This document shows, piece by piece, positions 9,582 to 18,613 of a stretch of 64,000 nt of DNA (positions are counted from its first letter, which is position 1; each line of letters begins with the position of its first letter). The notes under the pieces are model-generated. The model searched no databases and was not told the origin of the DNA. It saw nothing but the letters and a program-made list of their open reading frames with translations. The position numbers and the translations under genes were made by a program. This DNA is from Gemmobacter megaterium (GTDB lineage: Bacteria; Pseudomonadota; Alphaproteobacteria; Rhodobacterales; Rhodobacteraceae): the NCBI RefSeq assembly GCF_900156815.1, contig NZ_FTOT01000005.1:265588-329587 (forward strand), given 5' to 3'.

Positions 9582-9593
9582 TACTTGCAAGTA
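9582..9593. promoter_or_regulatory. 12-bp palindrome, probable TetR operator
   Basis: TACTTGCAAGTA is a perfect palindrome 38 bp upstream of the tetR start at 9544. On the reverse strand it abuts TATAGT, which resembles a -10 element, so bound regulator would block transcription. GTTAC at 9561-9565 and GTAAC at 9591-9595 form an additional spaced inverted repeat. Confidence 0.5.
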
Positions 9594-9665
9594 ACATCGC
9601 CGATCACAAGGTTCCAGATCACGCAACCCCGACCATGTTGCCCTGGTCAGGGTTCCCTCACCCCC

Positions 9666-10265
9666 TCACCCCATGACCAGTTCGATCCCGTCCTCGGCCA
9701 GGGTCAGCCCGGCCAGGCCGGGCCCTCGCAGCAGGCCCGCCCGCAGCAAGCCGAACTGCACCTGCGGCGCAGTCAGATCCACCGCAACCTCGGCATCGGT
9801 CAGCAACACCCACGGAATACCCTCGCTGCGGATGCGCCGCCCGCTGGCGGACAACACCCACCGCGCTCCGGGCCGCGTCACGACGATCAATCCGCCCAGC
9901 GGCAGCGCCACCTCCAGACACATCAATGCCAGAAAGGCCCGCTGGACATCGGGGCGCGCATGATCCCCGGCGGCTTGCCAATCCACGCGCAGACGGCCGC
10001 CATGCGTCCAGTCGGCCAGCAGACCGGCAATCTCTGGCTGGCCCAGCCGCTGTTCGGCCCCGGCAATGCCGAAGGCCACGCGCAGGAAACGGATGCGCGC
10101 ATTGGCGCTGGCCACACTTTCCGCGATCAGGGCGATTTCCGGCCGATCCCCCGCGCCGTCCAGCATAAGCAACTCCACCCCGTTGCCGATGGCGCCCAAG
10201 GGGCTGATAAGATCATGGCAGATACGCGCAGCCAACAGTGCGGCAAGGTCGGTCTGGTCGGTCAT
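9666..10265 (-). CDS. chpT: Histidine phosphotransferase ChpT
   Basis: A 199-residue protein matching the alphaproteobacterial ChpT family. The N-terminal helix has ARICHDLISPLGAI (about residues 11-24), whose His accepts and passes phosphate; the C-terminal half is a degenerate HATPase-like domain. In Caulobacter ChpT relays phosphate from CckA to CtrA and CpdR; in Rhodobacterales it controls motility and gene transfer agents. The start at 10265 has an AGGGGA upstream; longer versions read through the divergent DUF3553 gene. It is divergent from the DUF3553 gene with only 30 bp between the two start codons. Confidence 0.85.
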   Translation of the reverse strand: MTDQTDLAALLAARICHDLISPLGAIGNGVELLMLDGAGDRPEIALIAESVASANARIRFLRVAFGIAGAEQRLGQPEIAGLLADWTHGGRLRVDWQAAGDHARPDVQRAFLALMCLEVALPLGGLIVVTRPGARWVLSASGRRIRSEGIPWVLLTDAEVAVDLTAPQVQFGLLRAGLLRGPGLAGLTLAEDGIELVMG

Positions 10266-10295
10266 CACGTCCCCTCGGACACAGGAGCCTCGAAC

Positions 10296-10475
10296 ATGCG
10301 AAGCCTGAACGACATGCTGGAACCCGGAATGATGGTGCGGCACCCGAACCAACCCGATTGGGGGTTGGGGCAGGTGCAGTCGAACATCTCCGGTCGGGTC
10401 ACTGTGAATTTCGAGAACGCAGGCAAGGTCGTCCTGATGTCGGACCATGTGGCGCTGGAACTCGTGCACCGTTGA
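10296..10475 (+). CDS. DUF3553 domain protein
   Basis: A 59-residue protein that is almost entirely one DUF3553 domain: LEPGMMVRHPNQPDWGLGQVQS followed by VTVNFENAGK. The fold is expected to be a small SH3-like beta barrel, similar to domains seen at the ends of UvrD/PcrA-type helicases and CarD-like proteins, so nucleic-acid or polymerase contact is possible but unproven. A CAGGAG lies about ten bases before the ATG. It is divergent from chpT and precedes olsB. Confidence 0.8.
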   Translation: MRSLNDMLEPGMMVRHPNQPDWGLGQVQSNISGRVTVNFENAGKVVLMSDHVALELVHR

Positions 10476-10616
10476 ACCGCCTCAGGATAGCATTCCGCGC
10501 CAGCCAGGCAACCATTGCGTGTTCGGCGCCGGTTTCAGTTGCAATGTGCCCCTGCGCTGGTAAAACCCGCTGACCTTGCCGGAACCCTTCGGCGCTGCCT
10601 GGACCAACCTGCCGCG

Positions 10617-11402
10617 ATGACCCCGATCGAGCCGCATTTCGCCATACGTCTTGCCGGAGACGACCGCGACCTGCGCGCAGCGCAGCGGTTGCGATACGAG
10701 GTGTTCGTTCACGAACTGAACGGCAGCGGCCCGATGGTGGACCACGACCAGCGGCTGGAAATCGACGAGTTCGACCCGCATTTCGACCATATGCTCCTGA
10801 TCGACACCCGGCGCGACGGTGCGGCACTTGACGATGTGGTCGGTGTCTATCGCCTGTTGCCCAGTGATCGGGCCGCCCGGTTGGGCCGTTACTATTCCGA
10901 AAGCGAATACGATCTTGCGCCACTGAAGGCGACAGGGCGCAGGCTGCTGGAACTCGGTCGGTCCTGTGTGCACCCGGACTATCGGGGGGGCACGGCAATG
11001 TTCCATCTGTGGAACGCGCTGGCCCAGTATGTTCTGGACCGCGACATCGAGATTCTGTTCGGCGTTGCCAGTTTTCACGGCATCGACAGCACGGCGCTGC
11101 GACAGCCATTAGCATATCTGTACCACAACCATCTGGCGCCGGTGGACTTGCGGGTCCGCGCCCGTGCGCCGAACCGGTTGGAAATGGACCTGCTGCCGCC
11201 GGACCAGATCGACCGGCGGGCGGCCATGTCGGCCACGCCCGCATTGATCAAGGCCTATCTGCGGCTGGGCGGATTTGTCGGCGATGGCGCCTGGATCGAC
11301 CGCGCATTTAACACGACAGATGTCTGCCTGCTGATGGACACGGCGCGCATGTCAGAGAAACACCGCGACTTCTATGTGCGCAAGCAGGGGGCGCCGGGGT
11401 GA
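10617..11402 (+). CDS. olsB: Ornithine-lipid N-acyltransferase OlsB (GNAT fold)
   Basis: This 261-residue protein belongs to the OlsB family, which transfers a 3-hydroxyacyl group from acyl-ACP to the alpha-amino group of ornithine to make lyso-ornithine lipid. Family features are the AQRLRYEVFVHEL segment at about 19-31, ELGRSCVHPDYRGG at about 111-124 and FGVASFHGID at about 145-154. I use the ATG at 10617 (MTPIEPHFA); the in-frame upstream extension lacks family resemblance. The stop overlaps the olsA GTG start in GTGA, so both enzymes of the pathway are translated together. Confidence 0.88.
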   Translation: MTPIEPHFAIRLAGDDRDLRAAQRLRYEVFVHELNGSGPMVDHDQRLEIDEFDPHFDHMLLIDTRRDGAALDDVVGVYRLLPSDRAARLGRYYSESEYDLAPLKATGRRLLELGRSCVHPDYRGGTAMFHLWNALAQYVLDRDIEILFGVASFHGIDSTALRQPLAYLYHNHLAPVDLRVRARAPNRLEMDLLPPDQIDRRAAMSATPALIKAYLRLGGFVGDGAWIDRAFNTTDVCLLMDTARMSEKHRDFYVRKQGAPG

Positions 11403-12220
11403 CAACCTTGTGGTCTGGTGCGGGAGACGATCCCGAACCACCGCGCATCGGTCCCATGGGCTGGTTGCGGGTGGTTGTGCGGGGGCTGCTTCTGGGGGGC
11501 GTGACCTATGGCAGCCTTGTCATCCTGCTACTGCTGCGCGTGATCGAACGGCCGCTGTTCGGCCTGCAACGCCCGGTCACACCATGGGTCACGCAATTCG
11601 TGTGCCGCGCGGCGTTTCTGATTCTGGGGATCAGGTTTTCCACACGCGGCACCCCGATGGCCGAACGCGGGGCTGTGGTGGCCAACCATGTCAGTTGGCT
11701 GGACATCTTCACCCTGAACGCGCCCCAGCGCATCTACTTCGTCTCGAAATCCGAAGTTGCCGGCTGGCCCGGCATCGGTTGGCTGGCACGCGCCACCGGC
11801 ACCGTATTCATCCAGCGCAAGGGATCCGAGGCGCTGGCGCAGAAGAACCTGTTCGAGGCCAGGCTGCGCGCCGGGCACAAGCTGTTGTTCTTTCCCGAAG
11901 GAACATCCACCGACGGGCTGCGGGTATTGCCCTTCAAGTCCACGCTGTTCGCGGCGTTCTTTGCCGATGGTCTGGACCAGATCCTGTCCGTTCAACCCGT
12001 CACGCTGGTCTATCGCGGCCCCAAGGGGCAGGATGCACGGTTCTATGGCTGGTGGGGCGACATGGGCTTTGCCCCGCATCTGCTGAAGGTTCTCGCGGCA
12101 AGACGGCAAGGATCAATCGAGGTCGTGTTCCACCCTCCGGTCCGGGTTGCGGATTTCCCAAGCCGCAAGGCGCTTGCTGCGCATTGCGAAGCCGCTGTGC
12201 GGTCTGCATTCCCCGACTGA
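11399..12220 (+). CDS. olsA: Lyso-ornithine lipid O-acyltransferase OlsA (PlsC family)
   Basis: A 273-residue membrane-associated acyltransferase of the PlsC family. It has an N-terminal hydrophobic segment (about 21-45), the catalytic NHVSWLDIF (HX4D, about 98-106) and the substrate motif FPEGTSTDG (about 166-174). Next to olsB it most likely O-acylates lyso-ornithine lipid; such enzymes can also acylate lysophosphatidic acid. Ornithine lipids contain no phosphorus and often replace phospholipids under phosphate limitation. The start is GTG, overlapping the olsB stop. Confidence 0.87.
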   Translation: MTTLWSGAGDDPEPPRIGPMGWLRVVVRGLLLGGVTYGSLVILLLLRVIERPLFGLQRPVTPWVTQFVCRAAFLILGIRFSTRGTPMAERGAVVANHVSWLDIFTLNAPQRIYFVSKSEVAGWPGIGWLARATGTVFIQRKGSEALAQKNLFEARLRAGHKLLFFPEGTSTDGLRVLPFKSTLFAAFFADGLDQILSVQPVTLVYRGPKGQDARFYGWWGDMGFAPHLLKVLAARRQGSIEVVFHPPVRVADFPSRKALAAHCEAAVRSAFPD

Positions 12221-12242
12221 CCCTCGCGCGATGCACTGGCGG

Positions 12243-12273
12243 CGCCTTGGCCGTTGATGAAACGGCCAAGGCG
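12243..12273. terminator. Bidirectional terminator between olsA and the TIGR02302 gene
   Basis: A perfect 13-bp stem (12243-12255 with 12261-12273) with loop GATGA lies in the 67-bp gap between two convergent genes. There is no long T-run on either strand, so efficiency is uncertain, but the position fits a shared terminator. Confidence 0.6.
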
Positions 12274-12287
12274 GAACTGCGGCCGGA

Positions 12288-14828
12288 TCAGAACTGGTCA
12301 AGCAGCCGTCGCAGATAGTCCCGCTCATCTTCGCTACGGCCCAGATCCCCGGAACGGCGGCGCAACTCCTGCAACAGGTCCAGCGCCCGGCGATAGGGAT
12401 CTTCGCCATCCGCCAGCGGGCCGCCCTCCGTCGGGCCGCGCAGGTTGCGCCCGGAGGGATCCCGACCAAGAGGATCGCGTTGGCCGCGTGGATCCCCTTC
12501 GCCGAATTGCTCGCCGGGGCCATCGCCCCCCCGCTCGCGGCGCTCTTCGGCCATCGCCTCGCCGAATTCGCGCATTCCTTCACGCAAGGCTTCCATCGCC
12601 TCGGCCTGGCGATCCAGCGCACGGGGGGTATCGCCATCGCGCAGGGCCTGCTCTGCCCCCTCCATGGCGCGCCCGGCACGGTCCAGCGCCTGCCGCCCGG
12701 CCTGTCCGCGCTCTGATCCCTCGCCGGGCATCTCGGCCTGACCCAAGGCGCGCAGACGGTTGCGCAGATCGCGCTGCCGATCGGCAAGGCCGCGTTCGCC
12801 GCCCTGGCCTTCTCCTCCTTCGGCGCCCTCTCTGCCTTGTCCCTGCCCGCCCCGGCCTTGCTCGCCTTCGCCCTCGCCCTGTTCGCCTTGGCCCTGTTCG
12901 CCCTGCGAACCGGGTTGCCGACCCATGTTGCGATCCATGCCCTCTTGCATGTCGCGGAACGCCTCGTCCGACAGGCCCTGCTGTTCGCGCAGGGTATCGG
13001 CCAGATCGCGCATCCGCCCCTGCCCATCGCCTTGCCCGCCCTGCCCTTGCGTGACCTGCATGTTTTCCATCAACTGGCGCAGCATCTCCATCAGTTCCTG
13101 CGCCTCGGCCATACGGCCCTGTTCCATCAGCTCTTGCAGCTTGTCGAGCAACTGTTGCAGTTGATCGCCCGTCATCTGCATTCCCTGCATGTCGGACATC
13201 TGCTGATCCGGGGCGCGGTCGGCCTCTTGGGCCAGTTGGCGCATGTAGTTGTCCAGCGCGTCGCGCAGCTCCTGCATCAGCTCGGCGATTTCCGACTCTG
13301 ACGCTCCGTTCTTCATCGCCTCGTCCAGCCGGTCCTGGGCGCGCTTCAACCGCTCCAGCGCCGAAGCAAGATCGCCCTGCTCCATCAACAGGGCGATTTC
13401 CCACAACTCATCGGACAATTGGTCACGCAATTCGGGCGTCATCGCGCCTTCAAGCTGACGGATCGCCACGCGCAACCGCAAGAACGCGCGCTCGTTGCGG
13501 ATGAAATTCTCGGGCAGGTGGGTCACAGCGCGCAGGATCTGGGCCGCGCGCACGGCATTTTCGGCAGTCCACAGAATGTCGCGCCGTGCTTCGGCCACCG
13601 CCGCGGCCAAGGGATCGAAAAAGCGTTTTCCGGGCAGGATGGTTGCAAGCGGCTCTGCCTCGCCGGACTGACCGGGCGCATCCTCGGCACTCAGCCGGAT
13701 CTGTACAGGCAGGTTTGCGAACGGGTGCTTGGACAGGTCATCCAGCAAGGTTTCCATGATTTCGGTCCGGCTGCCTGTGAAGGGCAGCGGCAGGTCCAGA
13801 ACCACCGGTTCGCGCGGCTCTGGCGCCGCGGCAAGCCCATGACGACGGTCAACCTCGGGGAGGTCCAGGGCAATCTGTGCGCGTCCCGCCACCACGCCAT
13901 AATCATCAGAGGCCGTAAAGGGCAGCTTCATGCGGCCATCCGCCTCGCGTTCCGGCGTGGCGGTGGCGGCGATGGTGGGCGGAAGGTCGCGCAGGACGCC
14001 AATGTCCCACCCCCGCCCGTTGGGGCCGGTGATCTCTATCCGGCCATGACGCTCGACGGTGAATTCGGCGCCTTGGGCGGCGGTCTGCTCCAGCGGGGCG
14101 CCGGACACGGACTCGTCAACACCCAGCGCACCGGCTTCGCCATAAAAGCGCAGGATCACCCGGCTGCCCTGCGGCAATTCCAGCCCCTCGGCGGTGATGT
14201 CGTTCAGATACAGCGCGGGCTTGCCGGTATAGCCCGGTGGGCGGACCCAACCTTCCCAGACAGGGCCGACAGCCAAAGCCTGCGCGCCTTGCGGGCCGAC
14301 ACCGGCAATCCCCGCCAGGCGCCCTGTCGAGCCGAAGCCCAGGGCGACAAGCGCAAGCAACAGCGCGGTATAGCGCAAGGCATAGGGGTCGCGCGCGTTC
14401 AACCGCACATCGGGCACGGGTGCCCGCGCCTTTGCCGCCCGGTCGGACATGCGGGCGACATGCGCTTGCCAGACCTCGCCCGAGCCGATGGCCTGGGTAT
14501 CGGTCAGCGCGGCCAGCGGGCGGCCCGGCAAGGTTGCATCCAGCCGCGCCATGGCCTGAGCACGGCTGGGCAACCTGAGCCCGCGCAGGCCACGCACGGC
14601 AAACCCCAGCGCAAGGACAGCCGCCGCAATGCCAAGCCCGTTGAACCACACCTGCGGCAGGCGCTCTGTCAGGCCCAACGCCAGACCCGCATAGACCGCC
14701 AGCAGGATCGACCAGACCGGCCAGAACGCCCTGACGATACGCTCGGCCAGCAACCCGGCCCAGGTCAGCCGAATCTGCCAGCGCAAGCGCCACAGCGTAA
14801 GGTTCCGCGTCTGATCCGTGCGTTTCAT
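12288..14828 (-). CDS. TIGR02302/DUF4175 family membrane protein
   Basis: An 846-residue protein with hydrophobic segments at about 35-52 and 62-80 and another near 150-165, then a large non-membrane region. The C-terminal third is a long coiled coil rich in Glu, Gln, Met, Arg and Gly, with GQGE-type low-complexity repeats around residues 600-700. This matches the alphaproteobacterial TIGR02302 (DUF4175) family, whose function is not established. It lies 27 bp downstream of lysA on the same strand and ends at a terminator shared with olsA. The repeats vary easily in length and could reflect slippage. Confidence 0.83.
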   Translation of the reverse strand: MKRTDQTRNLTLWRLRWQIRLTWAGLLAERIVRAFWPVWSILLAVYAGLALGLTERLPQVWFNGLGIAAAVLALGFAVRGLRGLRLPSRAQAMARLDATLPGRPLAALTDTQAIGSGEVWQAHVARMSDRAAKARAPVPDVRLNARDPYALRYTALLLALVALGFGSTGRLAGIAGVGPQGAQALAVGPVWEGWVRPPGYTGKPALYLNDITAEGLELPQGSRVILRFYGEAGALGVDESVSGAPLEQTAAQGAEFTVERHGRIEITGPNGRGWDIGVLRDLPPTIAATATPEREADGRMKLPFTASDDYGVVAGRAQIALDLPEVDRRHGLAAAPEPREPVVLDLPLPFTGSRTEIMETLLDDLSKHPFANLPVQIRLSAEDAPGQSGEAEPLATILPGKRFFDPLAAAVAEARRDILWTAENAVRAAQILRAVTHLPENFIRNERAFLRLRVAIRQLEGAMTPELRDQLSDELWEIALLMEQGDLASALERLKRAQDRLDEAMKNGASESEIAELMQELRDALDNYMRQLAQEADRAPDQQMSDMQGMQMTGDQLQQLLDKLQELMEQGRMAEAQELMEMLRQLMENMQVTQGQGGQGDGQGRMRDLADTLREQQGLSDEAFRDMQEGMDRNMGRQPGSQGEQGQGEQGEGEGEQGRGGQGQGREGAEGGEGQGGERGLADRQRDLRNRLRALGQAEMPGEGSERGQAGRQALDRAGRAMEGAEQALRDGDTPRALDRQAEAMEALREGMREFGEAMAEERRERGGDGPGEQFGEGDPRGQRDPLGRDPSGRNLRGPTEGGPLADGEDPYRRALDLLQELRRRSGDLGRSEDERDYLRRLLDQF

Positions 14829-14855
14829 CCGTGCCCTAGTTCCGGGCCGTGGGGA

Positions 14856-16121
14856 TCACAGCCATTCGGGAATGGTATCGCGTGCGAGGATTTCGTCAAA
14901 TGTCGGACGCCGCCGGATGACCGCAAAGTGATCGCCCTGCACCAGCACTTCGGGGATCAGCGGGCGCGTGTTGTATTCGCAGGCCATCACCGCACCATAG
15001 GCCCCGGCAGAGCGGAAGGCGACCAGATCGCCAGCGCCGACCAGCGGCAGTTCACGCGCCTTGGCAAAGGTGTCGCCGGTTTCGCAAACCGGGCCAACCA
15101 CATCGAAGGGCTGGGTCGGGCTGCCGGCCGGCGGCTCTGTCACAGGGATGATGTCATGATGGGCGTCATACATCGAGGGGCGGACCAGATCGTTCATGGC
15201 CGCATCTAGAATGAGAAAATCCCGCCCCTCGCCATTCTTCACATAGACCACGCCCGAGACCATCAGCCCGGCATTGCCGGAAATCAGCCGTCCCGGTTCA
15301 ATCTCGATCTCGCAGCCCAGATCGCCCAAGGTGCGCTGGATCATCGCACCGTAATCGGTTGGCAGCGGCGGCGCCTCGTTTGACCGCGTATAGGGAATGC
15401 CCAATCCGCCGCCCAGATCGAGACGCTGGATATCATGGCCATCGGCGCGCAGCAGCCCGGTCAACTCGCGCACCTTGGCAAAGGCGGCCTCGAACGGGGC
15501 AAGTTCGGTCAACTGGCTGCCAATATGCACGTCGATTCCGACGGCCTTCAACCCCGGAAGGCGGGCGATTTCGGCATAAACCTCGCGGGCGCGGGCAATG
15601 GGAATGCCGAACTTGTTTTCGCTTTTGCCGGTCGCAATCTTGGCGTGGGTCTTGGCATCCACGTCAGGGTTCACCCGCACCGTGACCGGCGCAACCACGC
15701 CCAGCGATACCGCCACCTCGGACAGCACCCGCATTTCAGGCTCGGACTCCAGGTTGAACTGTCGGATCCCGCCGGTCAGTGCCAGCGCCATCTCTTCGCG
15801 CGTTTTGCCGACGCCCGAGAACACGATACGCTCGCCCGGCACACCAGCGGCCTTGGCCCGCAGATATTCGCCCCCCGAGACCACGTCCATCCCGGCCCCC
15901 AGATCGCCCAGCAGCTTGAGCACCGCGATGTTGGACAGGGACTTGATTGCAAAGCACACCAGATGCGGCATCGGCGACAGCGCCTCGGTGAACAGGCGGT
16001 AATGCCGGGTCAGGGTCGCGGCGGAATACACATAGAACGGCGTTCCGACCGATGCCGCGATCTCGGGGATCGCCACATCCTCGGCATGAAGTATGCCGTT
16101 GCGGTAAAGGAAATGGTCCAT
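14856..16121 (-). CDS. lysA: Diaminopimelate decarboxylase
   Basis: A 421-residue fold-type III PLP enzyme that decarboxylates meso-diaminopimelate to lysine. Visible motifs are the PLP lysine in FAIKSLSNIAVL (about 59-70), HIGSQL in the barrel, the phosphate-binding EPGRLISGNAG and the C-terminal CETGDTFAK. Length is normal. I choose the ATG at 16121 (MDHFLYRNG), with GGGAG upstream; the longer frame reads into the spacer. It follows two small lipoprotein genes and argH on the same strand, an order common in this group. Confidence 0.95.
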   Translation of the reverse strand: MDHFLYRNGILHAEDVAIPEIAASVGTPFYVYSAATLTRHYRLFTEALSPMPHLVCFAIKSLSNIAVLKLLGDLGAGMDVVSGGEYLRAKAAGVPGERIVFSGVGKTREEMALALTGGIRQFNLESEPEMRVLSEVAVSLGVVAPVTVRVNPDVDAKTHAKIATGKSENKFGIPIARAREVYAEIARLPGLKAVGIDVHIGSQLTELAPFEAAFAKVRELTGLLRADGHDIQRLDLGGGLGIPYTRSNEAPPLPTDYGAMIQRTLGDLGCEIEIEPGRLISGNAGLMVSGVVYVKNGEGRDFLILDAAMNDLVRPSMYDAHHDIIPVTEPPAGSPTQPFDVVGPVCETGDTFAKARELPLVGAGDLVAFRSAGAYGAVMACEYNTRPLIPEVLVQGDHFAVIRRRPTFDEILARDTIPEWL

Positions 16122-16229
16122 GCGCCTTGCTCCCGTCCTGACGTCGCAACTGTATGGCAGAGGGCAGGTCGGGCAGCAACCGGGCGCGGGCACGCCGACC
16201 CCTGCACGGGGTCAGCGCCTGGAGGGCGT

Positions 16230-16382
16230 TCAGTCGATCGTGGTGCTGACGCCCAGACGCGCTTCGCCCGAGATCGACACGGCAGGTTTCTGCGCGGCCT
16301 GGCTTGGCGGTTCCGGCGGGCCGTCGGCGCCACATGCTGCCAACACAAACAGCGAAATCACGGCGGAAAGACGAACCATCAT
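16230..16382 (-). CDS. LptM-like small lipoprotein
   Basis: A 50-residue precursor with a lipoprotein signal: MMVRL, a hydrophobic stretch and lipobox LAAC (Cys at about residue 17), followed by a short Pro/Ala-rich mature part. Small lipoproteins in this position, upstream of lysA or dapF, correspond to LptM/YifL, which helps mature the LPS translocon LptDE. Direct evidence is the lipobox and position; the LptM role is inferred. The start at 16382 has GGAGACCT just upstream. The longer in-frame extension overlaps the preceding small lipoprotein and is unlikely. Confidence 0.7.
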   Translation of the reverse strand: MMVRLSAVISLFVLAACGADGPPEPPSQAAQKPAVSISGEARLGVSTTID

Positions 16383-16392
16383 AGGTCTCCGG

Positions 16393-16551
16393 TCATGGGG
16401 AAATCGAAACACGTGCGCCACCCACCCTGCCCGATACCGACGGATGGACGGCCAGACCTCCAGCCCCCAGCGAGAGACCGGCATTCAGACGCGGGTCTGC
16501 CACGCAGCCTGCCAACGGCACCAGCAGGAGAAGGACAGACAGACGTGTCAC
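16393..16551 (-). CDS. Small lipoprotein with GTG start, between argH and the LptM-like gene
   Basis: A 52-codon frame starting at a GTG that overlaps the argH stop (GTGA). The product begins with [15 protein letters not shown], a short signal with lipobox LAGC (Cys at about residue 16). The mature part, about 36 residues, is Gly/Ser/Val-rich and ends in GGARVSISP. It is too short and has too unusual a start for most gene finders. The exact overlap with argH, the good lipobox and the lack of other coding content support it. Function is unknown; an envelope role is inferred from lipidation. Confidence 0.65.
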   Translation of the reverse strand: MTRLSVLLLLVPLAGCVADPRLNAGLSLGAGGLAVHPSVSGRVGGARVSISP

Positions 16552-17957
16552 GCAAGGCGTTCCTTCCAGCGGGCGATCTGGGCGCGCACCTGATCGGGTG
16601 CCGTCCCGCCGTAGGATTGCCGCGAGCGGACGGAATTATCCACTCCCAATACCGTGAACACATCCCCGGTGATCCCGGCATGAACCGTCTGCATCTCGGC
16701 CAGCGACAGATCGGGCAGATCGCAGCCCTTGTCCTCGGCCATCTTGACCAGCGAGCCGGTCACGTGATGGGCATCGCGGAACGGCAGGCCCAGCGTGCGC
16801 ACCAGCCAGTCGGCCAGATCGGTGGCGGTGGAAAAGCCGCTGGCAGCGGCCACGGCCAGAACCGCGCGGTTGGCGGTCATCTTGTCCACCATGCCCGTCA
16901 TCGCCGCCAGTGCCAGCATCAGGCTGTCGGCGGCGTCAAAGACCTGTTCCTTGTCCTCTTGCATGTCCTTGGAATAGGTCAGCGCCAGACCCTTCATCAC
17001 GGTGAACAGCGCGACATTGGCGCCCAGGATACGGCCGATCTTGGCCCGGATCAGCTCGGCCGCATCGGGGTTCTTCTTTTGCGGCATGATGGACGACCCA
17101 GTCGTCCACTGATCCGGCAGCCGGACAAAACGGAACTGGGCCGAGGACCAGATCACCAGCTCTTCGGCGAAGCGCGACAGATGCATCGCACAGATCGAGG
17201 CCGCCCCCAGAAACTCCAGCGCGAAATCGCGGTCCGACACCGAATCAAGGCTGTTGGCGGTGGGCCGGTCAAACCCCAGCGCGGCGGCTGTCGCGTGGCG
17301 GTCGATCGGGAATCCGGTTCCGGCCAGCGCCGCAGCCCCCAGCGGGCATTCGTTCATCCGCGCGCGGGCGTCCTGAAACCGCCCCATGTCGCGGCCCAGC
17401 ATTTCGACATAGGCCATCATGTGATGACCCCAGGTCACGGGTTGCGCGGTTTGCAGGTGGGTGAAGCCGGGCATCACCCAATCTGCCCCCGCCTCGGCCT
17501 GGGACAGCAGCGCGCGGATCAAGGCACCAATGCCCTCGATGGCCTGATCACACTGGTCGCGCACCCACAGGCGGAAATCGACTGCCACCTGATCATTGCG
17601 GCTGCGCGCCGTATGCAGACGCCCAGCCGGTTCGCCAATGATCTCTTTCAGCCGCGCCTCGACATTCATGTGAATGTCTTCCAACTCGGTGCGAAAGGGG
17701 AAGTTGCCTGCCTCGATCTCTGACAACACCGTGAGAAGGCCTTCCCGGATCGCCTCGGCGTCTTTAGTGCTGATGATGCCCTGCGCGGCCAGCATCGCGG
17801 CATGGGCGCGGCTGCCTGCAATGTCCTGGGCATAGAGCCGCCGGTCGAACCCGATAGAGGCGTTGATCGCCTCCATGATCGCGTCCACACCGGAGGCAAA
17901 GCGCCCGCCCCACATGGCATTGGCGGCGGGGGTGGCATCAGAAGGAGTGCGCGTCAT
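16548..17957 (-). CDS. argH: Argininosuccinate lyase
   Basis: A 469-residue enzyme of the fumarase/aspartase superfamily that splits argininosuccinate into arginine and fumarate, the last step of arginine synthesis. Motifs include MWGGRFASG near the N-terminus, the active-site region [10 protein letters not shown] at about 114 and the superfamily signature [12 protein letters not shown] at about 281-292. The ATG at 17957 shares the four bases CATG with the divergent tlpA-like start, so the two coding regions begin within each other. No clear Shine-Dalgarno is visible; a start at an internal codon is possible. Confidence 0.95.
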   Translation of the reverse strand: MTRTPSDATPAANAMWGGRFASGVDAIMEAINASIGFDRRLYAQDIAGSRAHAAMLAAQGIISTKDAEAIREGLLTVLSEIEAGNFPFRTELEDIHMNVEARLKEIIGEPAGRLHTARSRNDQVAVDFRLWVRDQCDQAIEGIGALIRALLSQAEAGADWVMPGFTHLQTAQPVTWGHHMMAYVEMLGRDMGRFQDARARMNECPLGAAALAGTGFPIDRHATAAALGFDRPTANSLDSVSDRDFALEFLGAASICAMHLSRFAEELVIWSSAQFRFVRLPDQWTTGSSIMPQKKNPDAAELIRAKIGRILGANVALFTVMKGLALTYSKDMQEDKEQVFDAADSLMLALAAMTGMVDKMTANRAVLAVAAASGFSTATDLADWLVRTLGLPFRDAHHVTGSLVKMAEDKGCDLPDLSLAEMQTVHAGITGDVFTVLGVDNSVRSRQSYGGTAPDQVRAQIARWKERLA

Positions 17958-18525
17958 GGTCAACCTGTGGGGTCTGCGGAAAAGGGGAATGCTTGCCGTT
18001 GTCTATACGGCCTTGGCGATTGGTGCAAACCCGGTGGCAGCCGATCCCGCATTGGAGGCATTGCGGCTGGGCGAAATGCGCAAGCTGGTGGTCCATTCCG
18101 CACCTCAGCCGGTCGGCGATGCGACTTTCACCGACCGCGAGGGGCGCAAGCTGACACTGGCTGACTGGGATGGGCAGGTCGTTCTGCTGAACTTCTGGGC
18201 CACCTGGTGCGCCCCATGCCGCGCAGAAATGCCTGCGCTGGATGCGCTGCAAGGCGAGATGGGCGATCGGGCAGCGGTGGTCACGATTGCCACGGGGCGC
18301 AATCTGCTTCCGGCCATCGACAAGTTTTTCGACGATCGGAACATCACCCGGCTGCCCGTCCTGCTGGATCCGAAATCCACATTGGCACGGCAGATGGGCG
18401 TCGCGGGCCTGCCAGTCACAGTGGTTCTGGACCGCGAGGGCCGGGAAGTTGCGCGCATGATCGGGGAGGCGGACTGGAACAGCCCAGAGGCGCAGGCGGT
18501 ACTGCTGGCGCTGGCTGACCGCTGA
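17956..18525 (+). CDS. TlpA-family thiol-disulfide oxidoreductase
   Basis: A 189-residue protein with an N-terminal signal peptide or anchor (about residues 10-30, ending near PVAAD) and a thioredoxin-fold domain. The active site is WCAPC in [14 protein letters not shown] at about 83-96; the cis-Pro loop is GLPVT at about 155. It is probably exported and reduces disulfides in the periplasm, for example in cytochrome c maturation. AAGGAG eight bases before the ATG at 17956 supports this start, which overlaps the argH start on the other strand. Confidence 0.85.
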   Translation: MVNLWGLRKRGMLAVVYTALAIGANPVAADPALEALRLGEMRKLVVHSAPQPVGDATFTDREGRKLTLADWDGQVVLLNFWATWCAPCRAEMPALDALQGEMGDRAAVVTIATGRNLLPAIDKFFDDRNITRLPVLLDPKSTLARQMGVAGLPVTVVLDREGREVARMIGEADWNSPEAQAVLLALADR

Positions 18526-18563
18526 TTGCACCGCGACAGGCCATCCTGCAATAGCGTCAAATA

Positions 18564-18594
18564 CCTGACGCCCGGCAATCTGCCGGGCGTCAGG
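18564..18594 (-). terminator. Terminator after the F0 ATP synthase operon
   Basis: A perfect 14-bp stem (18564-18577 with 18581-18594) with a three-base loop lies 19 bp beyond the atpF stop. On the reverse strand it is followed by TATTTG. It may also end transcripts of the convergent tlpA-like gene. Confidence 0.75.
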
Positions 18595-18613
18595 AAACGT
18601 TCAGGACGAAACG

